A DNA stretch of 64,000 bases, taken from Nocardia sp. CY41 (GTDB lineage Bacteria > Actinomycetota > Actinomycetes > Mycobacteriales > Mycobacteriaceae). The notes below the pieces were generated by a model. That model was not told where the DNA came from. It saw only the letters and a list, made by a program, of their open reading frames with translations, and did not search any database. A program made the position numbers and the translations under genes. The stretch covers positions 113,014-177,013 of the forward strand of contig NZ_VUOS01000025.1 of assembly GCF_009829325.1 (NCBI RefSeq). Reading direction: 5' to 3'. This document shows positions 56,599-64,000 of the stretch, in pieces (within the stretch, counting starts at the first letter, position 1; each line of letters starts with the position of its first letter).

Positions 56599-57138
56599 AT
56601 GACATCTACCTCGGAATCCACCACGCTGAAGTCCGGTTCGTGGGCGCTGGACGCCGCGCACTCCTCGGTCGCCTTCACCATCCGCCATCTCGGCATCGCC
56701 AAGGTCCGTGGCGGATTCACCCGGTTCGAGACCGAATTCGTGGTCGACGAGTCGGGCGCGGCCACCGTGGGCGCGACGATCTACCTCGACTCCTTCGACA
56801 CCGGCAACGCCGACCGGGACGCGCACATCCGTACCGCCGACTTCCTCGACGTCGCCAATCGCCCCACGCTGACCTTCCGCGCCAACCATCCGGTGCTCGT
56901 CGCGGAGACCTTCGAGGTCGAGGGCGAGGCCACGCTCGGCTCGATCACCAAGCCGGTCACCCTGGAGGTCGAGTGGGGCGGTGTGCAGGACTTCGGCCCG
57001 ACCGGCGACCGGCACGCGGGCTTCTCCGCCACCGGCACCATCAAGCGGACCGATTTCGGCGTCGGCGGACCGTTGCCCGGCATGCTCAGCGACACCGTGA
57101 AGATCGAGCTCGAGATTCAGCTCATCGAGCCGAAGTGA
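56599..57138 (+). CDS. YceI-family lipocalin-like protein
   Basis: A 179-aa YceI protein with the family signature SGSWALDAAHSSVAFTIRHL, KVRGGFTRFE, IYLDSFDTGNADRDAHIRTA and KRTDFGVGG. No signal peptide is present, so it is cytoplasmic, unlike E. coli YceI. YceI proteins bind polyisoprenoids in a beta-barrel. It is divergent from the MmyB-type regulator. Confidence 0.92.
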   Translation: MTSTSESTTLKSGSWALDAAHSSVAFTIRHLGIAKVRGGFTRFETEFVVDESGAATVGATIYLDSFDTGNADRDAHIRTADFLDVANRPTLTFRANHPVLVAETFEVEGEATLGSITKPVTLEVEWGGVQDFGPTGDRHAGFSATGTIKRTDFGVGGPLPGMLSDTVKIELEIQLIEPK

Positions 57139-57204
57139 GCTTCTCCGACGGTCACCACTAGCCTGGACTCGACAGCACAAGACTCTCAGGTTCGGAGGTT
57201 GGCC

Positions 57205-57432
57205 GTGGAGGTCAAGATCGGTATTTCGGATAGCCCGCGCGAGCTGGTGATCAGCAGCGCGCAGACCCAGGAAGAGGTCGAGGCGCTGGTGTCCGGTGCG
57301 CTCGGCGGCGACGGCGGCGTCTTGGCTCTCACCGACGAGAAGGGCCGCAAGTTCCTGATCCAGGCTTCGAAGGTCGCCTACGTCGAGATCGGCTCGACCA
57401 CCGGCGGCCGCGTCGGTTTCGCCGCGGTCTGA
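57205..57432 (+). CDS. DUF3107 protein (TB9.4-like)
   Basis: A 75-aa protein, VEVKIGISDSPRELVISSAQ, ending STTGGRVGFAAV, almost the same as Rv3208A. Function unknown. GTG 57205 has GGAGG 6 nt upstream; an in-frame TTG at 57199 is less likely. It converges with fasR, with a perfect bidirectional terminator between. Confidence 0.9.
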   Translation: MEVKIGISDSPRELVISSAQTQEEVEALVSGALGGDGGVLALTDEKGRKFLIQASKVAYVEIGSTTGGRVGFAAV

Positions 57433-57455
57433 CTCCCGGTTTCCGGCCGACAAGC

Positions 57456-57496
57456 AACGAGCCCCTGTCCCCGATGTATCGGGACAGGGGCTCGTT
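57456..57496. terminator. Bidirectional terminator between DUF3107 gene and fasR
   Basis: AACGAGCCCCTGTCCC and GGGACAGGGGCTCGTT form a perfect 16-bp stem with a 9-nt loop, between convergent genes. It is the strongest terminator in the window. Confidence 0.9.
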
Positions 57497-57511
57497 CGTC
57501 GTCGTAAGCGC

Positions 57512-58177
57512 TCAGTCGATGGGGTGCAGCGGCACGTGCTTCAGGCCGCCCCACGCCAGGGAGACGGTGGTGTCGACCGCCTCCTCCTTCGGGATCGGCC
57601 GATCGGCCTCCAGCCAGTACCGCGCGGTGAACTGGCTTGCGCCGACCAGGCCGACGGCCAGGATGCGGGCCCGGTAGGGGTCCAGGCCCGAGTCGTGCGC
57701 GACCAGGTCGAAGACCGCGTCCACGCAGGCCTCGGTGGCCTGCTCGACCCGGCGCTGCACCTGCGGCTCGCTGGTCAGGTCGGACTCGAAGACCAAGCGG
57801 AAACCCTGCATCTCGTTGTCCACGAAATCGAAGTACGCCTGCACCGCCGCGCGGACGCGCTGCTTGTTGGACGTGGTGGAGCGCAGCGCTTGGCGCACGC
57901 TGGACACCAGCATGTCCACGTAGTTCTGCAGCACGGCGAGGTAGAGCTCCAGCTTGCTGCTGAAGTGCTGGTACAGCACCGGCTTGCTCACTCCGGCGCA
58001 CTGCGAGATCTCGTCCATGCCCGCGGCGTGGTAGCCGCGCTGTACGAAGACTTCGCTTGCCGCCGCGAGTAGCTGTTGACGTCGCTCGTCGCGCGGAAGC
58101 CGGGTACCGCGTTTGGCGGGTGCCATGGCCTCGGACGACGATCGACGGGACGTCATCCGGTCCACGAGGTCAGTCAT
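57512..58177 (-). CDS. fasR: FasR, TetR-family activator of fatty acid synthase
   Basis: A 221-aa TetR protein: HTH at GYHAAGMDEISQCAGVSKPV with LYQHFSSKLELYLAVLQNYV, and a ligand domain with RVRAAVQAYFDFVDNEMQG. It matches Rv3208, which binds acyl-CoA and activates fas and acpS. ATG 58177 has GGGAGAG 5 nt upstream. Neighbours DUF3107 and DUF3152 agree with the mycobacterial locus. Confidence 0.92.
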   Translation of the reverse strand: MTDLVDRMTSRRSSSEAMAPAKRGTRLPRDERRQQLLAAASEVFVQRGYHAAGMDEISQCAGVSKPVLYQHFSSKLELYLAVLQNYVDMLVSSVRQALRSTTSNKQRVRAAVQAYFDFVDNEMQGFRLVFESDLTSEPQVQRRVEQATEACVDAVFDLVAHDSGLDPYRARILAVGLVGASQFTARYWLEADRPIPKEEAVDTTVSLAWGGLKHVPLHPID

Positions 58178-58359
58178 TTCGGCTCTCCCAGTCGATTCCC
58201 CGGCAAAGGGGTGTGCACCGGGTTATCTCATGAACGATACCCGGTTGTTGCCCGCCCGCGGATCGGGGCCGGACAACTGGTGCCACCCGGAGAGACATTG
58301 TCGCACCGAAGGGGCCGCCGATGTGCCCGTGAGTGGGGATGCGCCGCTGTGAGACTCTG

Positions 58360-59634
58360 GTGACCGTGACCGACCGACCGGAGAGACCACCCGGCGGGCG
58401 GCGTGGTGCGCGCCGCCCGGCTGGCTCCGGAGCGCCCGGTTCCGTAGGGTCGGACAGCATGGCGAGAACCTGGCCAGAGGCGCGAACGGATGGGGCGGCT
58501 CGGACCGGCGCAGCCAAGCGTTCCGGAGCCGGCGGCGGGTCGCCCGGCCGCAAGACGAGCAAGCGCAAGCGCGGCACGGTCCCCGAAAGGCCTGCGCCGC
58601 AGCCTGATTCGGACCGGCAGCAGTCCGATCAGGAGGGTGTCGAGGTCTACGATCCGCTCGGCCTCTACTCCCACAAGGCCGAGCGGTCCCATCAGCCGCT
58701 GCGCGCCCGCTGGGATCCCACGTCCCCCGACGAGGGCAGGGACCGTGGTCGCCCCGAACGGGACGCCAAGAAGCAGAGCGCGCTCGGCAGATTCGTCTCC
58801 ACCTACGGCTGGCGGGCGTACGCGTTGCCCGTTCTGGTCGTGATCACCGTTCTGGTCGCCGTCGACGCGGTGCGCGCGGCCGACACCGACAGCACCGCCG
58901 GATCGGATCCGGGGCTCGGGCGACTCAGCCCGGCCACCGCCACCGCGGGCATCATCGGCGCCCCGCCGGGCGACGGTCACTTTCCCACCGATCTCCCCAC
59001 CGGGGCACTGCCCGACGGCGGCGGGTTCGCCGAGACCGGCGCCGGTTCCTGGCACGTGGTGCCCGGCACCACTGCCCAGATCGGCACCGGAACCGCGACC
59101 GTTTTCCGCTACACCGTGGAGATCGAGAACGGCGTGGACACCTCCGGATTGGGTGGTGACGAGGCCATCGCGAAGATGGTCGATTCCACCCTGGCCAATC
59201 CGAAGAGTTGGGTGCACGACCCCAAGTTCGCGTTCCGTCGGGTCGACCAAGGCGACGCCGACTTCCGCGTCTCGCTCACCTCACGCGGTTCCAGCCGCAA
59301 GGAGTGCGGTTTCGACATCCCGATCGACACCTCCTGCTACAACGCCGACGATCGCCGCGTGGTGCTCTCGGATGTGCGCTGGGTGCGCGGCGCGCTCGCC
59401 TTCGAGGGCGATATCGGCTCCTACCGGCAGTATCTGATCAACCACGAGGTCGGCCACGCCATCGGATACCACCAGCACCAGGCGTGCGAGACCGACGGCG
59501 GGCTGGCGCCGGTGATGATGCAGCAGACCTTCGGCACCCGCAACGACGACATCGCCGCCCTCGATCCGCACGGCGTGGTCCCGATGGACGGCAAGCGCTG
59601 CCGCTTCAACCCCTGGCCCTACCCGCGCGGGTAA
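58360..59634 (+). CDS. DUF3152 membrane-anchored zincin-like protein
   Basis: About 424 aa. A 155-residue disordered, basic N-terminus, one membrane segment (YALPVLVVITVLVAVDAV), then an extracytoplasmic DUF3152 domain with ETGAGSWHVVPGTTAQIG, TVEIENGVD and the zinc motif NHEVGHAIGYHQHQAC (HExxHxxxxxH). This predicts a surface metalloprotease. Two Cys (KECGFDI, TSCYNAD) may pair. Homologous in place to Rv3207c. The start is uncertain; GTG 58360, GTG 58366 and ATG 58459 are candidates. Confidence 0.88.
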   Translation: MTVTDRPERPPGGRRGARRPAGSGAPGSVGSDSMARTWPEARTDGAARTGAAKRSGAGGGSPGRKTSKRKRGTVPERPAPQPDSDRQQSDQEGVEVYDPLGLYSHKAERSHQPLRARWDPTSPDEGRDRGRPERDAKKQSALGRFVSTYGWRAYALPVLVVITVLVAVDAVRAADTDSTAGSDPGLGRLSPATATAGIIGAPPGDGHFPTDLPTGALPDGGGFAETGAGSWHVVPGTTAQIGTGTATVFRYTVEIENGVDTSGLGGDEAIAKMVDSTLANPKSWVHDPKFAFRRVDQGDADFRVSLTSRGSSRKECGFDIPIDTSCYNADDRRVVLSDVRWVRGALAFEGDIGSYRQYLINHEVGHAIGYHQHQACETDGGLAPVMMQQTFGTRNDDIAALDPHGVVPMDGKRCRFNPWPYPRG

Positions 59635-59781
59635 GGGCGGGGCGGCTGTCACGCCGTGTCCGGTATACGGAACGATGGACGGGAAGAACGGCCCGGTCGC
59701 CGGTGTTGCACAGTTGACCCAGCCCGCCACGGGCGTCATACCGCCGCAGCGATCGGCCAAGCGATTCGAGGAGTCCTGGAC

Positions 59782-60966
59782 GTGTCATCACCCAAGTCCC
59801 TGCCGCCACTTGTCGAGCCGGCCGCGGAACTGACCAGGGATGAGGTAGCCCGCTACAGCCGACACCTGATCATCCCCGATCTCGGCGTGGACGGACAGAA
59901 ACGTCTGAAGAACGCCAAAGTGCTGGTGATCGGCGCAGGCGGCCTCGGCTCGCCCGCCCTGCTGTACCTGGCCGCCGCGGGTGTCGGCACGCTCGGCATC
60001 GTCGAGTTCGACGAGGTAGACGCCTCGAACCTGCAGCGTCAGATCATCCACGGCGAATCCGACATCGGCCGCCCGAAGGCGGACAGCGCGCGCGACTCCA
60101 TCCTGGAGATCAACTCCGGCATCGATGTCCGGCTGCACAAGCTGCGGCTGGAACCGGAGAACGCGGTGGAACTCTTCCGCGAGTACGACCTGATCGTCGA
60201 CGGCACCGACAACTTCGCCACCCGCTACCTGGTCAACGATGCCGCGGTGCTCGCGGGCAAGCCGTACGTGTGGGGCTCGATCTACCGCTTCGAGGGCCAG
60301 GTCTCGGTGTTCTGGGAGGACGCCCCGGACGGGCGCGGCATCAACTACCGCGACCTGTACCCGGAGGCCCCGCCGCCCGGCATGGTCCCGTCCTGCGCCG
60401 AGGGCGGCGTGCTCGGCGTGCTGTGCGCGTCGATCGGTTCGGTGATGGTCACCGAGGCCATCAAGCTGATCACCGGCATCGGTGAGCCGCTGCTGGGTCG
60501 TCTGATGGTGTACGACGCACTGGACATGAACTACCGCACCATCAAGCTGCGCCGCGACCCGGAGCGTCAGCCGATCACCGAACTGATCGATTACGAGGCG
60601 TTCTGCGGCGTGGTGTCCGAGGAGGGCCAGGCGGCCGCGGCCGGTTCCACCATCACCGCGCGCGAACTCGAAGAGCTGCTGGCGTCGGGTAAGCCCATCG
60701 AGCTGATCGACGTGCGCGAGCCGGTCGAGTGGGACATCGTGCACATCGAGGGCGCCAAGCTCATCCCCAAGGACCGCATCCTGTCCGGTGAGGCGCTGTC
60801 CGAGCTGCCCCAGAACCGTCCGATCGTGCTGCACTGCAAGACCGGCGTGCGCTCCGCCGAGGCCCTGGTGGCCCTCAAACGCGCGGGCTTCTCCGACGCC
60901 ACCCACTTGCAGGGCGGCGTGATCGCCTGGGCCAACCAGGTGGACAAGTCGCTACCGGTGTACTGA
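59782..60966 (+). CDS. moeZ: MoeZ: adenylyltransferase/sulfurtransferase
   Basis: A 394-aa fusion of a MoeB/ThiF-like adenylyltransferase (VLVIGAGGLGSPALLYLAAA, DLIVDGTDNFATRYLVND, MVPSCAEGGVLGVLCAS) and a C-terminal rhodanese (IELIDVREPVEWDIVHIEGA, active Cys in LHCKTGVRSAEALV). It activates and thiolates sulfur-carrier proteins for molybdopterin, thiocysteine or thioamide routes. GTG 59782 has AGGAG 8 nt upstream. Homologous to Rv3206c. Confidence 0.95.
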   Translation: MSSPKSLPPLVEPAAELTRDEVARYSRHLIIPDLGVDGQKRLKNAKVLVIGAGGLGSPALLYLAAAGVGTLGIVEFDEVDASNLQRQIIHGESDIGRPKADSARDSILEINSGIDVRLHKLRLEPENAVELFREYDLIVDGTDNFATRYLVNDAAVLAGKPYVWGSIYRFEGQVSVFWEDAPDGRGINYRDLYPEAPPPGMVPSCAEGGVLGVLCASIGSVMVTEAIKLITGIGEPLLGRLMVYDALDMNYRTIKLRRDPERQPITELIDYEAFCGVVSEEGQAAAAGSTITARELEELLASGKPIELIDVREPVEWDIVHIEGAKLIPKDRILSGEALSELPQNRPIVLHCKTGVRSAEALVALKRAGFSDATHLQGGVIAWANQVDKSLPVY

Positions 60967-60975
60967 GGCGGTAGC

Positions 60976-61002
60976 GCCGACGTCCCCTACCGGGGCGTCG
61001 GC
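60976..61002 (+). terminator. Terminator hairpin after moeZ
   Basis: GCCGACG-CCCC pairs with GGGGCGTCGGC (one bulged base) 10 bp after the moeZ stop. Confidence 0.65.
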
Positions 61003-61244
61003 AGTGCGAGAACGCTGTCGAGGGCGGCCGCGCGGGCAAAGCCGGGGCGCGGTAAGTGTCTGGGCCGTCGGAATGGCCTGCGGTGTAGATGCTCAGTGTC
61101 GATGTGAGTGGCCGCAGCTTGACCGTGGCTGACTGTGCCTGCTGACAGGATCAATCACCGCCGTGTGCACTCGGTGCGCGTTGCCGAATTCCGATCGCCG
61201 AGACCCTCGGTAGACGTGATGGGCGCGGAGCGACCACAGACGCC

Positions 61245-61394
61245 CAACCACCGGTTTCGAGCGAAGCGAGACCGAGCACGTGCCGTTCGCGGCCCGGCTC
61301 GTGTCCGAGCGGCCGCCGCGTACGCGACGAAGTCGCCAGCGGCGGTCGCTCGGACACGAGCCGGGCCGCGAACACGGCGCGCCGAAGGCGCGCC
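61245..61394 (+). repeat. Dispersed palindromic element, copy A (best preserved)
   Basis: Box GAGCGAAGCGAGACCGAGCA at 61259-61278; 6-nt spacer; palindrome 61285-61373 with 33-bp arms matching at 32 of 33 positions and a 23-nt centre holding GCGAC-GAA-GTCGC; then a hairpin GGCGCGCC-GAA-GGCGCGCC (61376-61394). It lies in non-coding DNA between moeZ and the TIGR02569-like gene, 28 bp before the latter's start. Confidence 0.8.
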
Positions 61395-61421
61395 AAAAAC
61401 GGCGCAGCGTACCGTACGGCC

Positions 61422-62273
61422 GTGACTTCTGTGGAACCTCCCGAGCATGTGCGTGCCACGTTCGGTCTGCGCGAAGTGACCCCGGTTTCGGTCGGTGACT
61501 GGGAAGGCGGTTGGCGCTTCGGCGACGTGGTGCTGAGTCCCGTCGCCGATCACGCGCGCGCGGCGTGGTCGGCGAAGATCCGTGAGACGTTGAAGGTCGA
61601 TGGTCTGCGGCTGGCGCGCCCGGTGCGGGCGACCGACGGCCGCTACGTGGTGTCCGGCTGGCGTGCGGACACCTATCTGGAGGGCGCTCCCGAGCCGCGG
61701 CACGACGAGGTGGTCTCGGTGTCGCTGCGCCTGCATCAGGCGACGGCGGATCTTGAGCGGCCGCGCTTTCTCGCCCAGCCACCGGTCGTGCCGTGGGTGG
61801 ACATCGACGTGTTCGTCGCCGCCGATCGCGCTGCCTGGGAGCCGGTGCCGCTGCGCAGCCTCCGGGCCGGGGGTGCGTCCCTGTCGACCTCCCCGGACGG
61901 TCGGCGCAGCATCGAACTGATCGGTCAGCTGGCCACCCTGCGCAAACCGGTGCAGACCCCGCCGCAGCTGGTGCACGGTGACCTGTTCGGCACGGTCTTG
62001 TTCGCGGGCGCGCAGGTTCCCGGACTCTCCGACATCACTCCGTACTGGCGGCCGGTGCCCTGGGCGGCGGCAGTGGTCGTGGTGGACGCCTTGTCCTGGG
62101 GTGGCGCGGACGACGGCTTGCTCGATCGCTGGGCGGACCTGCCGGAGTGGCCGCAGATGTTGTTGCGCGCGGTGATGTTCCGGCTGGCGGTGCACGCGCT
62201 GCATCCACGGTCGACGCCCCAGGCGTTCCCGGGTCTGGCGCGCACGGCGGACATGGTGCGCCTGACCCTCTGA
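61422..62273 (+). CDS. TIGR02569-family kinase-like protein (Rv3205c-like)
   Basis: A 283-aa actinobacterial protein related to aminoglycoside phosphotransferase-fold kinases: VTPVSVGDWEGGWRFGDVVL, YVVSGWRADTYLEG, the catalytic-loop-like LVHGDLFGTVLFA and the DxD-like LSDITPYWRPVPWAAAVVVV. The HGD and D residues of phosphotransferases are kept. Substrate unknown. GTG 61422; its promoter must lie inside or upstream of the palindromic element that ends 28 bp before it. Confidence 0.88.
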   Translation: MTSVEPPEHVRATFGLREVTPVSVGDWEGGWRFGDVVLSPVADHARAAWSAKIRETLKVDGLRLARPVRATDGRYVVSGWRADTYLEGAPEPRHDEVVSVSLRLHQATADLERPRFLAQPPVVPWVDIDVFVAADRAAWEPVPLRSLRAGGASLSTSPDGRRSIELIGQLATLRKPVQTPPQLVHGDLFGTVLFAGAQVPGLSDITPYWRPVPWAAAVVVVDALSWGGADDGLLDRWADLPEWPQMLLRAVMFRLAVHALHPRSTPQAFPGLARTADMVRLTL

Positions 62274-62493
62274 AGTTGATCGCCGAAAGTACCCGAGAGT
62301 CGAGAGCCGGGTCAGTGGCCTAGTTTTCCGAGTGATGAAGGGTGCGGGCAGTCACCAATGTCGGGAATGCTCGATACTCCTTCAGAGATGAGTGTGCCGC
62401 CGCAGACGTCGGGCGGTCTCGGCCTTGTGAGGTTACGGATGGTGCTCATTACGCCTGTCGGCATGTGGGCCGGGGTTGGAGAAGGGGGTGCGT

Positions 62494-63627
62494 GTGGTAA
62501 CCACCCGTGACGAGCTGATCGGGTTCGTCGACAAGCTGTACGTTCCCCAGATTCCCAGCGGCGGTCTCTCGTATGTGATCGAGGCAGCACAGAAGGCCAT
62601 GAAGGCGTCAATTCTGTTGTTCGCGTCCGGGCATGGCTCGGAGCAGCCGGACCTGGTGGCATGGCTGGACCAGCGGAAGCTGCTCAGTGACGACGGTCTC
62701 GAAGAGCCTCCGGGCGAGTCCGTGATGATCGACAATTACGGCGCGCGCAAGGACGAAGTATCCACGAAGAAGAAGGAGATGGATCGGCAAGGCCAGAACG
62801 TCAAAGACGCCACCTTCAGGACCTTCGATCTGACGAACGGGACCTATACGTCAATCAAGGACCGAGTCGGTGAACTGGACAGCAATCTACGCAGCATCAA
62901 TCAGCGGAAGGACGACCGGGGAGCGTATCTGCCGCTGACGGCTGATGAGGAGGGTCGCGCGCTGCGCTATGTCCTGCAAGCCGTCGACGATGTACACGAC
63001 GCGGTGGAGGGCGCTTCAAACCAGATCCAGAACCAGGCCGGCGGCATCGACGCCTCCCGCCCCTCCTACCAGAGCCAAACGAGTGACACACCAGGTCGGA
63101 CCCTTTCCACTCCGTGGTCCGGGAAGAACTCAGGGACCGCGAGCACAGCCAGCCTGGACGAGACCGGGGACGGCACTGTCCAAGAAATCTTGGCGGCGGC
63201 GCGAGGCGAAATAGGTGTCGAAGAATACGCCGACAACCATGTCAATGCCGAGTACGACAACAAGAGCGAATGGTGCGCATCGTTCGCCGACTGGGTGTGG
63301 AAGAAGGCCGGATACAAGGTCCACTGGTCCAATAAAGACCGCGTACAGAACATCTGGAACGACGCGCAGGCGCTGGGGCTGCGAAGGCCGTCCATCTCGC
63401 AGGCGCAACCCGGCGACATGATCGTTTTCGACTGGGACAACGATGGGGTGATGGACCATATCGGGATCGTGGAATCCGTCAACGGCAATACGATAACGAC
63501 CATCGAAGGCAATACCAACATCCCTGGCCAGTCCCTCAACGGCGTGGCACGCAAGACCCACAACATGAACAGTTCGACGGTGGTCGGGGCCGTGCGGCCA
63601 CCTGATAGCGAAAATGTCGCGGCCTAG
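62494..63627 (+). CDS. CHAP-domain protein with helical N-terminus (putative cell-wall amidase)
   Basis: About 377 aa, no signal peptide. Residues 1-180 are helical and charged (ELIGFVDKLYVPQIPSGGLS, YVIEAAQKAMKASILLFASG, VGELDSNLRSINQRK, AVDDVHDAVEGASNQIQNQA), reminiscent of ESX/type VII substrates. A Ser/Thr-rich linker follows. The C-terminal CHAP fold has Cys261 in EWCASFADWVW, His322 in GVMDHIGIVESV and TIEGNTN, the catalytic set of peptidoglycan amidases. GTG 62494 has GAAGGGG 6 nt upstream; 62488 is an alternative. Codon use is less GC-rich than its neighbours, suggesting later arrival. Confidence 0.78.
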   Translation: MVTTRDELIGFVDKLYVPQIPSGGLSYVIEAAQKAMKASILLFASGHGSEQPDLVAWLDQRKLLSDDGLEEPPGESVMIDNYGARKDEVSTKKKEMDRQGQNVKDATFRTFDLTNGTYTSIKDRVGELDSNLRSINQRKDDRGAYLPLTADEEGRALRYVLQAVDDVHDAVEGASNQIQNQAGGIDASRPSYQSQTSDTPGRTLSTPWSGKNSGTASTASLDETGDGTVQEILAAARGEIGVEEYADNHVNAEYDNKSEWCASFADWVWKKAGYKVHWSNKDRVQNIWNDAQALGLRRPSISQAQPGDMIVFDWDNDGVMDHIGIVESVNGNTITTIEGNTNIPGQSLNGVARKTHNMNSSTVVGAVRPPDSENVAA

Positions 63628-63693
63628 CTCTATCCCCACACCGGGTTGAAGGGACCGCAGCGCAGGTCTGTTGTCCCGCGCTATTCCTCTGCA

Positions 63694-63728
63694 CCGCGCA
63701 CGGACCGTCGCGGCAGATCCGTGCGCGG
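63694..63728. terminator. Bidirectional terminator between the CHAP gene and rpoB
   Basis: CCGCGCACGGA and TCCGTGCGCGG form a perfect 11-bp stem with a 13-nt loop, between the two convergent genes and 28 bp past the rpoB stop. Confidence 0.75.
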
Positions 63729-63756
63729 AGCGCTCAGCGGAGAGCGGCTGCCTCGA

Positions 63757-64000
63757 TCAGCTCGACAGACCTTCCACCGATGCAGATTCACTGCCGGACA
63801 ACGAGATTCCCAGGTTCGCGGCGGTGCGATCGACCTCGTCGTCCCCGTGCTGGAATTCGACGGCGGAACCCGCCGACAGCACTTCGACGTTGAGGCACAG
63901 CGACTGGAGTTCCTTGAGCAGGACCTTGAACGATTCCGGGATGCCCGGTTCCGGGATGTTCTCGCCCTTGACGATCGCCTCGTAGACCTTCACGCGGCCG
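63757..64000 (-). CDS. rpoB2: RNA polymerase beta subunit, C-terminal end; second rpoB (cut by window edge)
   Basis: The last 80 codons of an RNA polymerase beta subunit: KVYEAIVKGENIPEPGIPES then FKVLLKELQSLCLNVEVLSA is the invariant RpoB C-terminus that joins beta-prime. It ends GISLSGSESASVEGLSS. In ordinary actinobacterial operons rpoC starts within tens of bases after rpoB; here the downstream neighbour is a convergent CHAP gene and a terminator, with no rpoC. It is therefore most likely the rpoB2 paralogue known in Nocardia, linked to rifampicin resistance. The resistance region lies outside the window. Confidence 0.85.
   Translation of the reverse strand, partial: GRVKVYEAIVKGENIPEPGIPESFKVLLKELQSLCLNVEVLSAGSAVEFQHGDDEVDRTAANLGISLSGSESASVEGLSS

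Overview
This is high-GC actinobacterial DNA, most likely from Nocardia or a very close relative in the Mycobacteriales. The gene order runs, with gaps, parallel to the Mycobacterium tuberculosis block Rv3257c down to Rv3205c: manB, whiB2, fbiAB, alkB-rubA-rubB-alkX, sahH, tmk, mtrA-mtrB-lpqB, comF, hpf, secA1, a tgs3-like gene, the desA3 pair, rsgA, aroA, sigH-rshA, pdtaS, whiB1, rhlE, fasR, moeZ. A second rpoB at the right edge that is not followed by rpoC also points to Nocardia, where a duplicated rpoB is known. No rRNA, tRNA, CRISPR array, insertion sequence or prophage was seen.

Layout. 1-3.5 kb (minus): mannose and cell-wall precursor genes and the septation regulator WhiB2. 3.8-6.7 kb (plus): coenzyme F420 genes fbiA-fbiB and a NUDIX hydrolase. 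6.9-10.5 kb: an alkane hydroxylation operon (AlkB, two rubredoxins, TetR regulator) and a second, stand-alone AlkB. 10.6-19.3 kb: AhcY, Tmk, the MtrA-MtrB-LpqB envelope-sensing operon, ComF, hibernation factor. 19.3-22.2 kb (minus): an accessory cassette of XRE regulator, EspR-like regulator, ImmA/IrrE-type metallopeptidase and multi-pass membrane protein. 22.5-31 kb: lipid metabolism (thiolase, two DesA3-type desaturases with their reductase, a WS/DGAT-family protein) and BluB. 31.3-37 kb: SecA1, RsgA, AroA. 37-49 kb: aldehyde dehydrogenase, SRAP protein, SigH-RshA, tiny ribosomal protein bL37, PdtaS, WhiB1, endonuclease V. 49-63 kb: F420-type reductase, RhlE helicase, ferritin-like protein, FasR, a DUF3152 zincin, MoeZ. 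62.5-64 kb: a CHAP-domain protein convergent with the 3' end of an rpoB paralogue.

Several genes form working units. FbiA/FbiB make F420 used by DDN-type enzymes such as the one at 49 kb. The ferredoxin-reductase-like protein feeds electrons to the two DesA3-type desaturases, and an almost identical 21-bp site precedes both the reductase operon and the separate desaturase. MtrAB-LpqB, SigH-RshA, PdtaS, WhiB1, WhiB2 and FasR make this a regulator-dense region.

The main unusual finds are: a dispersed, palindrome-based intergenic repeat with the same multi-part architecture at three loci (37.1, 40.4 and 61.3 kb), one next to a 171-bp tandem duplication; an rpoB 3' end lacking rpoC; a desaturase with an 18-residue helical repeat tail; a near-consensus SOS box between whiB2 and fbiA; the four-gene XRE/EspR/IrrE/membrane cassette; and two genes whose best ribosome-binding sites point to CTG start codons. 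All functions are inferred from reading the sequence; no database search was run.
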